From: Flectonema sp. DT1601
Lineage: Eukaryota > Euglenozoa > Diplonemea > Diplonemida > Diplonemidae
Assembly: GCA_964019425.1 (NCBI GenBank)
Contig: OZ025808.1
Span: 372,001-436,000, forward strand
Direction: 5' to 3'
Length of the DNA: 64,000 nucleotides
Positions 51,824 through 61,699 of the stretch are shown here, piece by piece (position 1 is the first letter of the stretch; every line of letters begins with the position of its first letter). Below the pieces are notes generated by a model, which was not told where the DNA came from, searched no databases, and saw nothing but the letters and a program-made list of their open reading frames with translations. The translations under genes were made by a program, and so were the position numbers.

Positions 51824-52245
51824 AAAGACTTTTGTTGTGAGTTTGACGAAAAATAAAATAAAAACTCCCGATCTGAGGACCTTTCTCAACCACAAATTCA
51901 TTTTTTTCCCCCATTTTTTTTTTAAAAAAAAAGCAAAGTTAATTTTGCTCTTTTTTATTGTCGAGTGATTCCACGAAAGGCTTCTTATTATTAAATAATA
52001 AGTGTCTTGTCTGATAGAGGCCGGCAGAGTAGCGTCAAAGCATTGAATTATTTTATTTCCCTCACAGCACATATGGGACTTTTTGTCGATATATTGCGAC
52101 CAGGTTTGGCCGAACCCTATTTGCTTTCCATTTAATATTAGTTAATCAAGTTAACCCCCCCCTTTACATTTCTTTTTAAAAAAAAAAAAAAAAATCAGTT
52201 GTAGTTGAATTGTTTGAGATTGCGCAAAAAATAAATAAAATAACA
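51824..52245. other. Intergenic gap
   Basis: A/T runs, no ORF. AAAAATCAG at 52198 may be an acceptor, 47 nt before the next ATG, though here the tract before it is A-rich rather than pyrimidine-rich. Confidence 0.5.
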
Positions 52246-53598
52246 ATGTGCAGATCCAGTATTATAAGAAGAAGAGATTCTACTTTAAAACTCGATATTG
52301 ATGTGAACAGCAACAGCAGTGGCAGCGATATGAACGCCAGCATTGGAAGCGATTCATCATTCAGCTCTCCATCAAAGAAAGTTTCATTTAATAATTCTCT
52401 TATCGTGAAGGAAATTGAAGAACCTTTGCTACCATTAAAACCCGGCATGCGAATCGTCGCTGACAAAGTGATAGAATTTGATGATGAAAGCCGCGTTAAG
52501 TTGGGATCTCAAGGAAGGGTATGTCACGACATAAACAAGCCAATCACATAATTAGTTTACCTCCTCCGTGATGATTTAAAAACTTCTCTGTATGCTGACA
52601 AGAAGGCTATCTGCCCTGTTTTTGATGAAAACAAAATAATTTTTTCTGAAATTGGAGGAATTCATGTCATTTAAAATTTTTTTTTTTCTTTCTGTTTTCC
52701 CACAACTTTATTTTGGTTTACTGCTTTTCCTTCCATATACCAAAACAATCAATCGAAAAAAACAAAAAAACAAAAACAGGTAATCTCAATAGCTGGAAAG
52801 AGTGTAGAAGTCCAAATGGATGACGGATCTAGATTCGATGCAGACTATGACGACATATCAAGTATTAGAGGTTACCACAGAGGAATGCGACTTAAAACTC
52901 GCTGCTCTCTTGCAGCAACAGATAAAACAGAGGTCCCTGCAGGATCAGAAGGTCGTATCACCAGAGCAACCTGTCCAAATGGTGTGGTAGAAATCGTCAT
53001 CGACAGGGTGGTTAAAATTGTGGAATTCGAACGCACAGCAGATGAGGGTTGTGGAATTGTGTTCACAAATAACCTGCAGTTGTTTGCAACCGCACCGAAC
53101 TCTGCTGCTGAATACAGCGGCCTGACTTCCTTTAAAGGATGGACACTCACAAAGATTAACTCTGTTCCGGTGGCATCAAACGAAGACGTAAAACGACTTT
53201 GCGCTCTTGAAACTCACTTAGCATTTGAGATTGAGAGGGATTCTGTTCTTGTTGTTGCAGAAGCGGCTGATGTTGTTCCGATGAATAATTTAAAAAGTGG
53301 AATAGCAGTCAAACTTGTTCGTAAACAAAAAATTGCTCAGCGAAAGTACCTCGAAGCAGGTCTTCACGGAATAATAAGAAAACAAGAAGGTGGTATGTAT
53401 GTTATTCAACTGTCGAATGGGATCCTTCATGAAGTCGAACCCGTTAATGTGATGCCACTTCCAGATGATCAGCAACCGAAGGCTCCTCTAGTTAAATCTA
53501 GTTCGTTCTTTTGGTCTAAATTACCATCAAAAATGAAAATTTCTTTAAAATCTCGCTTTAGCAAGAAATCAAAAGAAAGTCACGATGAGGCTCTCTAA
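52246..53598 (+). CDS. PDZ-like protein with three small beta-barrel-like modules, two exons
   Basis: Exons 52246-52518 and 52780-53598 join in phase 0 (intron 261 bp, GTATGT...ACAG) to give 363 aa. Residues 1-50 are Ser-rich and disordered-looking, with KKVSF at 44-48, an RVxF-like phosphatase-1 docking motif. Three similar modules of ~50 residues (about 64-120, 124-175 and 268-325) share (K/R)xGxR/A...xLGSQGRV or AGLHGII followed by a strand-rich stretch, like SH3/KOW folds. Between the second and third is a PDZ-like segment (178-245): GCGIVFTNNLQLFATAPNSA and GWTLTKINSVPVASNEDVKR. The tail is basic (WSKLPSKMKISLKSRFSKK), possibly membrane- or RNA-contacting. I do not know a family with this order; a scaffold protein is plausible. 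Ends in TAA. Confidence 0.75.
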
Positions 53599-56074
53599 AC
53601 TAACTTGCTTCTATTCTTGAGATAATCACAGCTACGAGGAACGAACGCAAGACTGTTCCTCTCAAGACTTTCTACTATAGTGATGAGCATCCATCAGCGT
53701 TGTGCTGATTAATGCCTGAATTATTATTCTTTTTAACTAGAATGTTGATCTTGTTGATCGTTTTTTTTGTTCTCTTTTTCCTTTTCTTAAATTTATATTA
53801 TCCTTTTTACTTTTTGTGTAACCCAGAAGGGTAACCTTATAGCTCGTGGCGTGTGTAATCCTTTTCTTTTTTTTAATGTAGAAAAAAAAAAGAACAGCAA
53901 AAAAAAAACAAACCCCTTTTTTTAGAATTTGACTGGATGCAAAGCAATTGAGAGAAAAGAAAAAAAAAAGAAAAAAAAAACGTCAGGAGCAATTCTTCCC
54001 GCAGCTCGCGCATTGTCACTCCCTTTGAGTACCTCAGGGTTGTGCACCTGGAGATAGCACACAGGTAGTCTGTAGAACAAACTCATGCTCATCCACGTCG
54101 GTAGTTTTTCTTTCTTCCTCACTCACAGGGTAAGCCTGTTCACTCCGGCTTCACCCATTATCCTTCCCATTTATTTATTTCGTTTCGTTGGTTCCGTTTC
54201 TGTCCTTTTTTTTTTGTTTTTTGTTTTTTTGAGAACTTGCTAATAACAGGGAGAAAAAAAAAAAAAAAAAAAGGAATGGCAAGCGAGTTTTGAGGTTGTC
54301 CAGATCCACGAAGAAAAAGAAAAAAGGGAATCTTTTTTTTTTTCTTCTTTGCGGGTTTTATTACGTTCCCCCTCTCTGCTTGTGCACAAATAAATTTAAA
54401 CCAAAAACATGGACAAGTTAACCTTATTGGATAAATTGTAGTTAAGCTTTGTTTTGACTACACGCCCGCATGCGACCTGCAGCGGCATTCTGAGACGGTT
54501 TACTCCCCACTTGGGGGTGGAAGTGTGTGGCATTTTGTATATTCTTTTTACCCTTAGTCTTGTAAGGTTGTGATCCAGAAATAAAGAAATAAACACAAGT
54601 TCGCCTACTGGAAACTTGAATGAGTTTAGCCAGTGCAAATTTATGTGACTTGAATCCCTCTATTTTTAAATTTTTAAATTGCAATTTAAAATCCTCATTT
54701 CGGATTCTTTATTTTTGTTACTTCAGGGTTCTTCCCCCCGTTTCTACTTCAAAAAAAAAGGAAAAAAAAAAACGATTTACTTTCTAGTTCGCAGTCTAAC
54801 TGGATTGTATAGCTTAGTAAAGCTAATTTTTTTCCTCCCCGCCCTTTTTTTTTTCCTTCCACTCTCTGTAATTTCTGAGGGTGTGAACAACTTCATTTTC
54901 TCCATTTTCTTTTTTTTTTTGTTCAAGTTTCATACACATAGTTAAGAGAAGCGTACGTCTTAGTCTTGTTTTTGAGAACTGTTTTCAGTAATTTATTTGT
55001 TAATTTGGTCTTTTCTTTGACTGCGGATGACAGAAAACAGTCCCATCAGCCATTGGATTTCATAATCTAAACGTGTTTTCGATGTGAAAAAAAATAATAG
55101 GCACCTTCGTTAGGGTTGTAGTGACTGTGTATACTGTGGAACACCTATTTTTTTCTTTTTTTTTTTAGTAAATGAAATCTATTACAGAGTACTTGTCCTA
55201 CTGGTGAGTTTAGTCTCCTATTGCTGCAGGTTACCTCCACCGGGAGGTATTCCCCTCGCTGACTTAATATGTATCTGGTTTTGGACGTTGTGCTTTCTAC
55301 TTAATTAACTTCTTGATTGTCTCTCAACACGGTACAAAGGTTAGCGGTGTGTTAGTCATGATTGTTTTTACTTTTTTTTTTAAACACCCGTCAGGGTGAA
55401 TTGTTGATCCCCTTCAGTTGGGGTTCAATCAAGCCGCGTGGCATGCATCTCTCTGAAAATGATCTCACGGTAGTTTGTATTCTATGAGAGTTTGATTTCC
55501 ACTGCTCTGATAAATAAAATGAAGTTCCAAATTTTTCTTTTTTCCCCTTGTTTTTGTTTGTTAGTGCCTTGCCCCTTTTTGATCTTTTCTTTTTCTAACT
55601 TTCCTTTCCTTTCCTTTTTTTATTTCTAAAAGTTTTTATTAGTCCCCTTGTTCTTGTGAACGAACTGCAGGCTGGGGATGTTTTTTTTTTTTCTTCCACC
55701 TTTTTCTTTTCTTTCTTCTTTTCTTCTCTGTTCTAAAAATAAAATTTTAATGAAAAAAAAAAAAAAAAAAAAAATACTGCTGGACCTTTTCTTTTCTCTC
55801 TTCCAATTTTCTCTTTGCTGTGAGTTACTGTGTGATTGAATTATTGATACTTCTGAATTAATGAAGTGACTGAGCGAATGCACGTCATTCTGTTACTGTG
55901 ATAATTGTTATATAGAATAACTTCTTCGTCTTGCTTACATGTACTGACCAAAAAAAAAAAAAATAACTGCGTTAAGTTTTTTAATCATTCTTTGTTTTTG
56001 ATATTTTTTTTTTTTTTTTTTTTTCCCATTTAGTTTTTAAGCTGCCTCTGGTTGCCAAGGAATCTCAACGAGAG

Positions 56075-56107
<33 letters not shown>

Positions 56108-57206
56108 ACAATCAAGGTAATTGAGTATAATCTGCAATGATTTTTTCTCAACTCCAGAACAGTTCATGAATGAATCAAATAATGAGTTGTTCGATTTTCT
56201 TATGCCCTCCATGTATAATACTCCCTCTAATGGGAGAAAAAATCAAAAAAACAAATAAAAATCTCTTTAGTAGTACATATTCCACTCGTTGGCTTTCTGA
56301 CGAGAGAGGGTAAGTACTTTTTTTTTCTCTCTTTTCGTTCTTCTTTTCTTCTGGCTTCTGGAAATGACAAATAGAGTCGCGTTGGTCGGCTGTCGTTTTC
56401 ACTTTTTTTTTTCTTTTTTTTTCTTTTTAAAAATAAAAATAATTATTTATATAGCTGGGTTTCATACTCGAAATCTAATATTGTTCACAGCGAAGTAACC
56501 TCGTTGGCAATTCAGTATAACATACACTGCTTCAAGCAGACTGTTTCAAGCAGACTGTCATGTCTGTTATTGCTGGTTAGGTTTAGTTAAACAATCGACT
56601 TGTTACATAAAAAAAAAAAAAAAAATATGCAGAAATTGAGTTTTCATAACAGTGGAATAATTCTAACCTATTTTTTCATTTTTTTCAATCCACTTATTGA
56701 GCATTTAATGTACAGCAACTAACCAACTTTTTTTGTTAATATTCTAACGTACTGCTGTTTTATTTGATACATGCATGCAGAGTACTGTAGTGAATTATTT
56801 GTTTTATAAATCTTATTCAAAATAATTGTACCCCATAAAAAAAATATAACTTTTTCAGTTGAAATCGCCATCTGATTGTTCACATATCTTTGGTAGGTAT
56901 ACACGCACGCAGTAGGTAGTCATTTGTTTCAGGTTCTTCTATGTTTTCTTATCATCTGTGAGAGTCTCACGGTTGGCTGGTAGCGATCTAACTGTTACCC
57001 CTGTTGAGCTTTTTACTGATTATTGGTTTCCTAGGCTTCGTAAATAAAAAAAAAAAACCTCAGAATGGGATCTTATGATAGACAGCTGAGTGTATTTTGT
57101 TTTGTTCCATTGTACTTTGCTATTAGTTTGTTAAGAGTCTTCAGAGAGGGAAATAAAAAAAAAAAAAGATTTGGTGGCACACCACCCCATTTACTTTGGG
57201 TGGTTT

Positions 57207-57238
<32 letters not shown>

Positions 57239-57622
57239 GTATGTTTTGCGAATTTTGATGAGTTTGTCCACCTTTTCTACAATCTAAGTTTTCTCTTTGG
57301 TATTTAGTAGTTGTTTCAACGCTGTTTCTTTGTTATTGTTCTCACTCCGTTAGGAGGAGGTTATTGATCAGCAGGCTCTTTACATTATTTACTTTTATTT
57401 TATCGAATTGTTTTAGTTACTCATCCGGTCGTTTCACAGCAAGGTCATTCTATGCGGCATTTGCTGCTTTTTCTTTCTTTCTTCTTATCGTTGAGGCATT
57501 TCCTTTTCAATCCTTTTACAGCAGGAATCTTTTTAGTTTCTTTGAAACTTTTTTATAGTTCACCGGCGGCTGCTTTTTTTGTTAGCAGTCATTTTGGTGA
57601 TTATCCAAAGAGGATGTAATTC

Positions 57623-57661
<39 letters not shown>

Positions 57662-59413
57662 TATTCTCTTTTTTTTTTTGCACGGCACTTTGAATTACGA
57701 TAAAATACAAAAAAACAAACAAAAATGTTACTTCCTGAAACCAATAATAGCAAGCGATCTTGCTTTTTTGAGATACGCCTTTTTAATTGCGTGTTCTCTC
57801 CCCCCGTCACTCGTCACCCTTTGCAATTTTTCTGTTTGCTATTCCATTCTCGCTCTCTATAATATTGTTCGTTGTGGTTTTTGTATTTTCGATTTAAATT
57901 TAAGTTTCAGATGAGGAACCTCAGCGCAGTTTCTGAAGCTACCATTCTTTGTGTTCAGCTGGAAGTGTGTTGTTTGTTCATTTTTACAAAAAAAAAAAGT
58001 ATTAAAAATAGTTGTTGTATGGAATTATCACACTCATCTGTATCTTGGCTACACTACAGTGATGTACTGTAAGAACTTAGCCATGGAGGTTAGAGGTTAT
58101 TTTTTTTCACGTCAGTATTTTTATTCAACTCATTCTGGTACTCCTGGATGAGGTTGTCTTTTTACTCATCTTCAAAGTTATTACTTTTTATGATAACTTA
58201 GCAGTTGAATCAATCATCGTTACATTATATTGTTATTATTATTGCTGCTCTGAATACGAGTTGTTGAAAGAGCCCCCTTGTTGGGCTCGCGATATCGCAC
58301 TAATATCTTATAATTTCTTTTTATTTTTCACCCCCCTTTGCAAAAAATAATTTTTCATTTTAGTCACTTGTGTCATGAGTTTTTTTTAAATTTTATTATT
58401 GAACTCTGATACAATACAGAGAATTTATATTCGTATGAACCTAATCAAACAGTCTTCCCCCCTTCCAAAAAATAATTTCTTTTAAAACATCCGTTGATAT
58501 TTCACTATCGAATGGAGAACTAAAAAGGAAATTAGCTACCCGCACTTAAATCAAAAAAAAAAAAAAATAATCAAATATGAGGTTAATCCTATAACTGAAT
58601 GAATGAATGAATGAATACAAAAATCCATATCTCTTCTCGCCTGTGAGAGTCTCACAGTTGGACGATCCGTCCAGAGGTTTGGTTTCCCTGATTTCGATGA
58701 ATAAAATAAACCGAAATCGGAATCAATATTCTGCTGAGATGAAAATAATGTTCATTCTCTGTCTAATGCCACTCATAACTTAACTTCTCAGCTGATTGTG
58801 CAATCAGCTGAATTATGATAGTGGTAAATATATCGGCTTCATGCTCCTCTTTTTTTTGTTTTCTTTTAATAATATGCGCGTAGCTACCAAAAAGGGATTA
58901 ATTTTTACTGAAGAATTTTTTTTTCTTTTTTTTTTTTTTTTCGTCCTCCAGTTAGATCTTATCATCTGAGACTTCAGTAACAAAAAAATACTACCCGAGT
59001 GTACCTCTGATACTACCCGAGTATACCTCTGGTGTCTAGTGAAACCGAAGTAAGATTTACAATTAACTCCAACAATTCATGTTGGGTAACGTGACGGCTG
59101 CGTATTTCATAAATACAGCAACTTGTGTACTTCATTATTCCTGTGACTCAAGTGCGAACGGAGATATCAAGTATTAATTAACGTTATGTGCGTACTTTTA
59201 AAAATACAAAAAAAATAAAAAAATAAAAAAATAAAAAATGAATGCGATCACCGTCACTATTACTACGGAACACTCAAGTGACATTTAATCAGTTTTGTTG
59301 TACTGTTTGGGTGTTGGTCAGTAAGGATGCGTACTTCATCTTTATTAGTCGTTTTATCGTGTTATTCCACAGTAGACTGGGGGAAAAAAAAAAAAACGTA
59401 TAATTTTTTTTTT
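53599..59413. other. ORF-free 5.8 kb region with scattered hairpins
   Basis: Small frames here are T- or A-run artefacts. Short perfect or near-perfect hairpins recur: ~54126 (GGGTAAGCC/GGCTTCACCC), ~54509 (CCCCAC/GGGG), ~55229 (TACCTCC/GGGAGGTA), ~55386 (CACCC/GGGTG), ~55410, 56958 and 58641 (GTGAGAGTCTCAC, followed by GTTGG in both), 58268 (GAGCCC/GGGCTC), 58659 (GGACG/CGTCC), 58788-58811. A 22 bp direct repeat (ATACTACCCGAGTGTACCTC) lies at 58989-59032. No known RNA family recognised. Confidence 0.5.
58788..58811. repeat. Perfect 11 bp palindrome
   Basis: TCAGCTGATTG and CAATCAGCTGA separated by TG. The best paired of the hairpins in this gap. Confidence 0.8.
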
Positions 59414-59520
59414 GCACCGACGAAGTCGGAGAAGAAACTATTCAGATTAAGAGCCGTTATTTATTATGTCATGTTATCTATTTCCCTGTGCGCCAGTAAA
59501 ACTAGCTGCGATCAACAAAA
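59414..59520 (+). repeat. Split direct repeat, part A1
   Basis: From GCACCGACGAAGTCGGAGAA to GCTGCGATCAACAAAA; matches A2 at 63498-63604. The start codon of the gag-like ORF follows at once. A short inverted repeat CCGACGAAGTCGG opens it. Confidence 0.9.
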
Positions 59521-60687
59521 ATGTCTGGCGTCGACCCAAACACCGTCGTAGCCCTCACTCCAGGGGCCGGAAGAGGACAAGCAACACCAACGAACGAGAT
59601 GGCGTTCGTTGCCCAAGCTGCAATGGCAGCGCACTCCGCGGAGACGCGGGCGATGGCCACGGAGGTGGTAGCGGCCGGAGACCGGAGGGCTCTGGTAGCA
59701 GAGGGGAACTCTGCAATAGCTGCCACGCAGTCCATGGCGGCTCAAGCGATCACGCACGCGCAAGCTGGTCGCGAGGTGGACTCGGCTTGGGCCCAAGCCG
59801 GCGCAGCGGTAACGCAAGCACAAGCAGGGAGGGAGGTGGACGCGGTGCGGGCCCAAGCCGGCTTGGCGGTAACGCAAGCCCAAGCCGGGAGGGATGTGGA
59901 CGCGGCACGGAACCAGGCCGGAATCCTGGTGAACGAAGCGGAGGCGAAGGCCAAGCTTGCCAAGCTGGAGGCACGACACCACGCGGAAGTGTCTGCGCTG
60001 CAGGCCCAGCTCGAGCTGGAAAAACGGACGGCAAAGTTATCACCTACGAAGGCTACTTCGGTGCCCAACCCCGTCTCATCTTCCTACGCAAACTCAGGAG
60101 AGCTGGCTAACTTACGGCAGAGGGTACGAGAAGAGACTGAGAAGGCAGAGTTGGAGGCGCAGTTACGTCGTCTGGTTGCGGGAAACGAAGGCCCCCCGGC
60201 TACCGGTGGCGGGGGAGGCGACGACGCACAGCCGGAGATGGGTCCGTTGATGGGAGGATTGTCCTCCATCGACGTAGACGCTTGGTGGGGCGGAGGGGCG
60301 GACGTGCTCCCGCTGGTGCATGTGCACCAGCGGGAGCACTACAGAGAACTGCTGGAAGCGAAGGCAGGAACGAACCCCCGACCACAGGCACACGAAGCGC
60401 AGGCGCGCCTAAGAGAGCTCGGCATGCTGATGTCGAGATTACCGGCTGTCGAAAGCCTGGAGGACGCGGAACGGCTGCTGGCCGACTTAGCGAAGGCGAA
60501 CGTGGCTCGTCTGGAAGTGCTGAGAGAGGGGGTGACGGGAGGCGGCTGGACGAGCGCGCAGGAGATGGAGGATGCCCACTTTGTGGCGCCCGCCGTCCCG
60601 CCTTTTCTGCGGGCTATGTGGGGGAAGAAAGGGAAAGCAGAGAAGACACAGCCACAGAGGAACCCCGCAACGAAGAGTCGCCACTGA
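59521..60687 (+). CDS. Gag-like ORF1 of the YR retrotransposon
   Basis: 388 aa, Ala/Gln/Glu-rich and largely alpha-helical. Residues 82-141 are three 20-aa repeats beginning AGREVD and ending VTQAQ. A coiled coil follows (145-215: AKLAKLEARHHAEVSALQAQ), then a Gly-rich linker and a second helical part. The position and composition suggest the structural protein of the element. No CCHC knuckle seen. ATG directly follows repeat A1; the next ORF begins 5 nt after this one ends. Confidence 0.75.
   Translation: MSGVDPNTVVALTPGAGRGQATPTNEMAFVAQAAMAAHSAETRAMATEVVAAGDRRALVAEGNSAIAATQSMAAQAITHAQAGREVDSAWAQAGAAVTQAQAGREVDAVRAQAGLAVTQAQAGRDVDAARNQAGILVNEAEAKAKLAKLEARHHAEVSALQAQLELEKRTAKLSPTKATSVPNPVSSSYANSGELANLRQRVREETEKAELEAQLRRLVAGNEGPPATGGGGGDDAQPEMGPLMGGLSSIDVDAWWGGGADVLPLVHVHQREHYRELLEAKAGTNPRPQAHEAQARLRELGMLMSRLPAVESLEDAERLLADLAKANVARLEVLREGVTGGGWTSAQEMEDAHFVAPAVPPFLRAMWGKKGKAEKTQPQRNPATKSRH
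60304..60339. repeat. Perfect 17 bp-arm hairpin inside the gag-like ORF
   Basis: GTGCTCCCGCTGGTGCA (60304-60320) and TGCACCAGCGGGAGCAC (60323-60339) separated by TG. Both arms are coding, giving VLPLVHVHQREH. Confidence 0.95.
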
Positions 60688-60692
60688 CCTCC

Positions 60693-61646
60693 ATGTTAGA
60701 AGGGTTAGGTGTGCTCTCGGTGAAGGATGTTGGACGGCCGAGGACACGGGAAGGTGCGGTGACGAAGAAGAGTGCAGTGTCACTGACAAAATCGGCGTTG
60801 CGGGTGGTGGGGGATGCGCTGTCGAATTCGAGGTGGCGGTCTCTGGAGGCAGCTCAACGACGTTTGGTCCAGTTCCGGAACAACTGGCACGAGGCAACAG
60901 GAGTATTGTTGTCGTGGGACCTAGCCATCATCTACTGGGTAGAAAGGCAAAGGTCTCGGACCGAGGGTCCGATTTCAAATTCCTCAGCGCTCGAGTACGT
61001 GGGGCGAGCCCAAGCGGCGCTGCGACGGACGGGAGCATCAAGTGTTGGAGGTCAGATGCTGATCGACTACGTGAGAGCTCTGAAGAGAGCGGGTGCCCTC
61101 CGACCGCAGAAACAGGCGATACCTGCGGTGGGGGAGCAGGTGCTGGGTGCGTTGCGAAAGGAGGTAGACGGAGATACGCAGCTGGCTATCGTGCTGTGCT
61201 GGGCGGGCGCGGCGAGAGTGTCGGACGTGGTGAGATTGAAAGTGGGGGATATTACTTTCGAGGACGGATACGTGGCTGTGAACTGGTCGGAGACAAAGTC
61301 GGACCCGTTCCGTCTGGGACGCACGACGGGATTGCACCTGTCGAACAGATGGCAGAGCGCACTCCGCACTACGATGATGGATCGGAATCCGGACGATCTC
61401 CTCCTGGACACCTCGTATCGAAAGGTCGTATCTGCTTTGAGACGCGAGGGAAAGGAGTTGACGGGACACTCGCTGCGGAGGGGTGCCCTACACTCGCTTC
61501 TTCTGGAAGGGGTGGGTCTGGACTCGATACGACAACTCTCCAGACACTCATCGATGGATGCCCTGGCGAGGTATCTCCCGGCGGGGAAGACTCACGTAGC
61601 GCGTCAGTCCGCGAACACGTCACAGATACTGGGGGCCGGATTGTAG
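60693..61646 (+). CDS. Tyrosine recombinase of the YR retrotransposon
   Basis: 317 aa from the ATG at 60693. An N-terminal SAM-like helical domain (about 35-135) precedes the catalytic domain with GAARVSDVVRL (Arg ~175), GHSLRRGALHS (H-x-x-R at ~259-262), LSRHSS and ARYLP (Tyr ~294), the classic R...HxxR...H...Y set. It should integrate a circular DNA copy by site-specific recombination, in place of a DDE integrase, which explains the split repeats. Location between gag and RT is the VIPER arrangement. Confidence 0.9.
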   Translation: MLEGLGVLSVKDVGRPRTREGAVTKKSAVSLTKSALRVVGDALSNSRWRSLEAAQRRLVQFRNNWHEATGVLLSWDLAIIYWVERQRSRTEGPISNSSALEYVGRAQAALRRTGASSVGGQMLIDYVRALKRAGALRPQKQAIPAVGEQVLGALRKEVDGDTQLAIVLCWAGAARVSDVVRLKVGDITFEDGYVAVNWSETKSDPFRLGRTTGLHLSNRWQSALRTTMMDRNPDDLLLDTSYRKVVSALRREGKELTGHSLRRGALHSLLLEGVGLDSIRQLSRHSSMDALARYLPAGKTHVARQSANTSQILGAGL

Positions 61647-61699
61647 TGCCGTTATGCCCTGCGTTTCCCACACGACCAAGGGCTGTGCTGGATCCGCAG

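Noticed and set aside
59466-60110. Gly/Arg-rich ORF starting before the gag-like gene
   Set aside because: Frame shadow of the repeat-rich gag-like ORF, with composition typical of an off-frame reading.
60572-61699. N-terminal extension of the RT-RNase H frame
   Set aside because: It overlaps the recombinase gene in another frame and has no domain; the ATG at 61700 follows the recombinase stop.
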